Part shown: positions 33,106 through 34,780 of the stretch, one piece after another | Numbering within the stretch: the stretch's first letter is position 1 | How the letters are laid out: the number at the start of each line of letters is the position of its first letter | Assembly: GCA_050693875.1 (NCBI GenBank) | Contig: JBOGWP010000200.1 | Coordinates: 1 to 34,780, forward strand | DNA length: 34,780 nucleotides | Source: JBOGWP01 sp050693875 | GTDB taxonomy: Bacteria; Actinomycetota; CADDZG01; JAHWKV01; JBOGWP01 | Direction of reading: 5' to 3' | Made by a program: the position numbers and the translations under genes | The notes under the pieces: generated by a model | Database searches by the model: none | What the model was told of the DNA's origin: nothing | Seen by the model: the letters and a program-made list of their open reading frames with translations, nothing else

Positions 33106-33458
33106 CGTCATTAGTCCTCTGTTTCCAGAGGGACAGACTATGCCTTCACCTCGTTCAGCTCAGTCAATGTCCCGGAGATGCATGAGGGGACATCGACAAG
33201 ACCTGTCCGAGAGCCCGCGTCTTGCCCAGATCGAAGATTTGGCACCCCTGAAGTTTACGTCGCAGGTGTGACAGAAATCCGGGCCTCACCCCAAAGGGAT
33301 CAGTCGTTACAGGGCCATACCTCCTTTTTCAGAGGCAGAGGGCTTCCCACGGCGTTGCCCGCCGCCTGCAGCTTCGACCTGCTCGAAGCAGACGGGTGGG
33401 GGTTCACCGTTATGAGCGGGTTTGCACGCGGAGTCACCTCCACGTGGGGCAAATGTTC
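33106..33458 (-). ncRNA. Group I intron at 23S position 1951, ORF-less, distinct lineage
   Basis: 353 nt. The 5' exon GUCGGGU faces the guide GCCCCAC: a U-G wobble, three G-C pairs, one mismatch, then two more pairs. The last base is G, and the intron's first bases GAAC can pair with GUUC of the 3' exon (P10). The conserved elements are ACGACTGATCCC (R, about 33296-33310) and AAGGCATAGTCTGTCC (S, about 33131-33146); GACU(G)AU/AUAGUC makes P7 with a bulged G. Its core differs from the other three introns. No LAGLIDADG or other protein-like frame is present. Coxiella burnetii has an intron at this same 23S site. Confidence 0.9.
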
Positions 33459-33478
33459 ACCCGACAAGGAATTTCGCT

Positions 33479-33872
33479 GGATCCTGTTACCAAACCACTC
33501 TGAATCGAGTGATCGGGCTGGTCGTTTCCGCCAGCCTCCCTACGTCGCCGTAGGGTCCGGACCATCTCTTCTTCTCCTAACAGGGAGAGGGCCGGCGTAT
33601 GGTCTCTGAGGATTCTCAAAACCTGGGACAGCTGAAGCATCCTTCGCCGTCTACGAACCCAAAAACCCACCCCACAGTCTTGAGTCTTTCCTGCTGGTCT
33701 TCCGCACCCGTCGCATTGTGACTGCCCGTCATGTTCTCCATTCTAGGAGCCGCGTATGACAAATCCGGGCGAGTAGCTCGGGATGCACCGGGTTTTCCAG
33801 CAAACAGCCGGCTACTCACCGCAGCGTCACCGCTGCGGGGGGCAGCGCCCCCTGCCTGCCTGGGGGCTTCCT
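33479..33872 (-). ncRNA. Group I intron at 23S position ~1931
   Basis: 394 nt. The R and S elements are those of the sister introns: CAGAGACCATACGCC, and GAGATGGTCC giving P7. The guide region CGCUGCC near the 5' end can pair with both exons: GCC with GGU1931 and CGCU with the 3' exon AGCG (P10). The 5' end carries an extra G/C hairpin (GCCCCC/GGGGGC). The border is ambiguous by two bases. Cutting after U1931 leaves a last intron base C, not the expected G. Cutting after G1933 gives a terminal G but no U at the 5' splice site. Site 1931 is also used by introns of Thermotoga and Simkania. Confidence 0.87.
33616..33741 (-). pseudogene. LAGLIDADG homing endonuclease remnant in the 1931 intron
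   Basis: 41 codons from ATG 33741: MENMTGSHNATGAEDQQERL, then KTVGWVFGFVDGEGCFSCPR and F, followed by a stop that overlaps the intron Q strand. It contains the first LAGLIDADG helix and the same NxTGAxDQQERL leader as the 2604 copy, with nothing beyond it. Everything after the first motif has been deleted. Confidence 0.8.
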
Positions 33873-33886
33873 ACCTTAGGACCGTT

Positions 33887-34105
33887 CATTACCCATCGTG
33901 TCGCCACGAGGCTGGACCATCTCTTCACGAACTCGTGTCTGGCGTATGGCCTCTGAGGATTCCGGCCCGCTCATGAGGGCCGGCCTTTCCTGCTGATTGC
34001 CTGCACCGTCCGATTGTCACTGCCGAGCGATCGACAGTACGGAGCGGATACTCAGGGTTCCCAGCATATAGCCAGATTTTTTAACGTAACTACAACGGTC
34101 AACTT
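33887..34105 (-). ncRNA. Group I intron at 23S position 1917, minimal form
   Basis: 219 nt, near the lower size limit for the class. The 5' exon GUAACUAU pairs perfectly over 8 bp with the guide GUAGUUAC, ending in the U-G wobble. The seven bases just before the guide, GACCGUU, pair perfectly with the 3' exon AACGGUC (P10). The last base is G. R is CAGAGGCCATACGCC and S is GAGATGGTCC. Where the sister introns carry the endonuclease gene, only about 45 nt of its 5' end remain (GCAGTGACAATC...CAATCAGCAGGAAAGG), with one base lost. Coxiella burnetii also has an intron at this site. Confidence 0.93.
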
Positions 34106-34780
34106 ATAGTTACGGCCGCCGTTTACCGGCGCTTAGGTTCAGGGCTTCGCCCCCTCCGAAGAGGCGGCTGACCCCTCCCCTTAACGTTCCGGCACCGGGC
34201 AGGCGTCAGTCCATATACCGTGCCTTACGGCTTCGCATGGACCTGTGTTTTTAGTAAACAGTCGCTTGGGCCTATTCTCTGCGACCCCTGGCAGCTCGGA
34301 CCGCGAAGGCCGTCACCGCCAAGGGTGCCCCTTCTCCCGAAGTTACGGGGCCAACTTGCCTAGTTCCTTGACCAGGGTTCTCTCGATCGCCTTAGTATTC
34401 TCTACTCGCCCACCTGCGTCGGTTTGGGGTACGGGCAGTGCTCCCACTCGCTAGAGGCTTTTCTAGGCAGCTGAGGTTCGGCCACTTCGGCTAAAGCGCC
34501 TCGGCATCGTGCCTCAGGATGTGATCCCCCGGATTTTCCTGAGAGATCTCCCTACACACTTACCCCGACTCGACCATCGGCCGGGCTGGCTTACCTTTCT
34601 GCGTCACCCCATCGCTGCCCTACTACCCGTCCGGTCGGTAGGCCCCCGTAGGGGCTTCCCTTAGGGACGGGCCTCGGGCGGGGCGCGGAAGCACTGGTAC
34701 GGGAATATCAACCCGTTGTCCATCGACTACGCCTCTCGGCCTCGCCTTAGGTCCCGACTTACCCTGGGCGGATTAGCCTT

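Noticed and set aside
34106..34780. A fifth intron in the upstream part of 23S
   Set aside because: The sequence follows the conserved 23S order without interruption; only normal helix-length variation near 34620-34700 is seen.

Overview
The window is very GC-rich, with strong G/C preference at third codon positions and many GTG/TTG starts. It carries a 20S proteasome and pupylation set (pup, prcB, prcA, pafA) and an envelope/division cluster laid out like the mycobacterial tlyA-nadK-recN-steA-steB-pyrG-Nudix locus. Together these point to a member of the Actinomycetota outside the well-studied mycobacteria and streptomycetes, perhaps one of the deep soil classes. That placement is inference; no 16S is present.

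Layout. Positions 1-1300 hold a small secreted Lys/Val-rich protein and a small membrane protein. Positions 1301-5640 hold, on the minus strand, chaB (frame-broken), pup, prcB, prcA and pafA. A repeat element and a gene remnant separate pup from prcB. Positions 5766-7434 carry a small membrane protein and a type II NADH dehydrogenase. Positions 7740-9004 are a decayed ABC transporter cut off by a second copy of the repeat. Then come a DksA/TraR zinc-finger protein, a Nudix ADP-ribose pyrophosphatase, pyrG and a MraY-like transferase (minus), a broken FkbM methyltransferase, and a plus-strand envelope block (glycosyltransferase, murJ, large membrane protein). Positions 18863-22814 are a minus-strand operon: small acidic protein, tlyA, nadK, steA, steB. 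Positions 23009-31348 contain an M23 peptidase, a phasin-like protein, rhomboid, HAD phosphatase, two TPR proteins, DUF1015, an SDR-like protein, a lipid kinase and a metallo-beta-lactamase. The right end (31403-34780, minus) is an rRNA operon: terminator, 5S and the 3' part of 23S.

The most remarkable feature is the 23S gene. It is interrupted by four group I introns, at sites equivalent to E. coli 1917, about 1931, 1951 and about 2604. Three of them lie within 34 nt of mature rRNA, leaving micro-exons of 14 and 20 nt. The introns at 1917, 1931 and 2604 are sister copies with a shared core, and each carries a different stage of decay of the same LAGLIDADG homing endonuclease gene. The 1951 intron is of a different lineage and has no ORF.

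A second pattern is a TAnnnT box 6-8 nt before the start codon of many operon-leading genes, which suggests widespread leaderless transcription. Several genes (chaB, the ABC transporter, the FkbM methyltransferase, an unnamed remnant) are broken by indels or deletions, and two of these remnants abut copies of the dispersed repeat.
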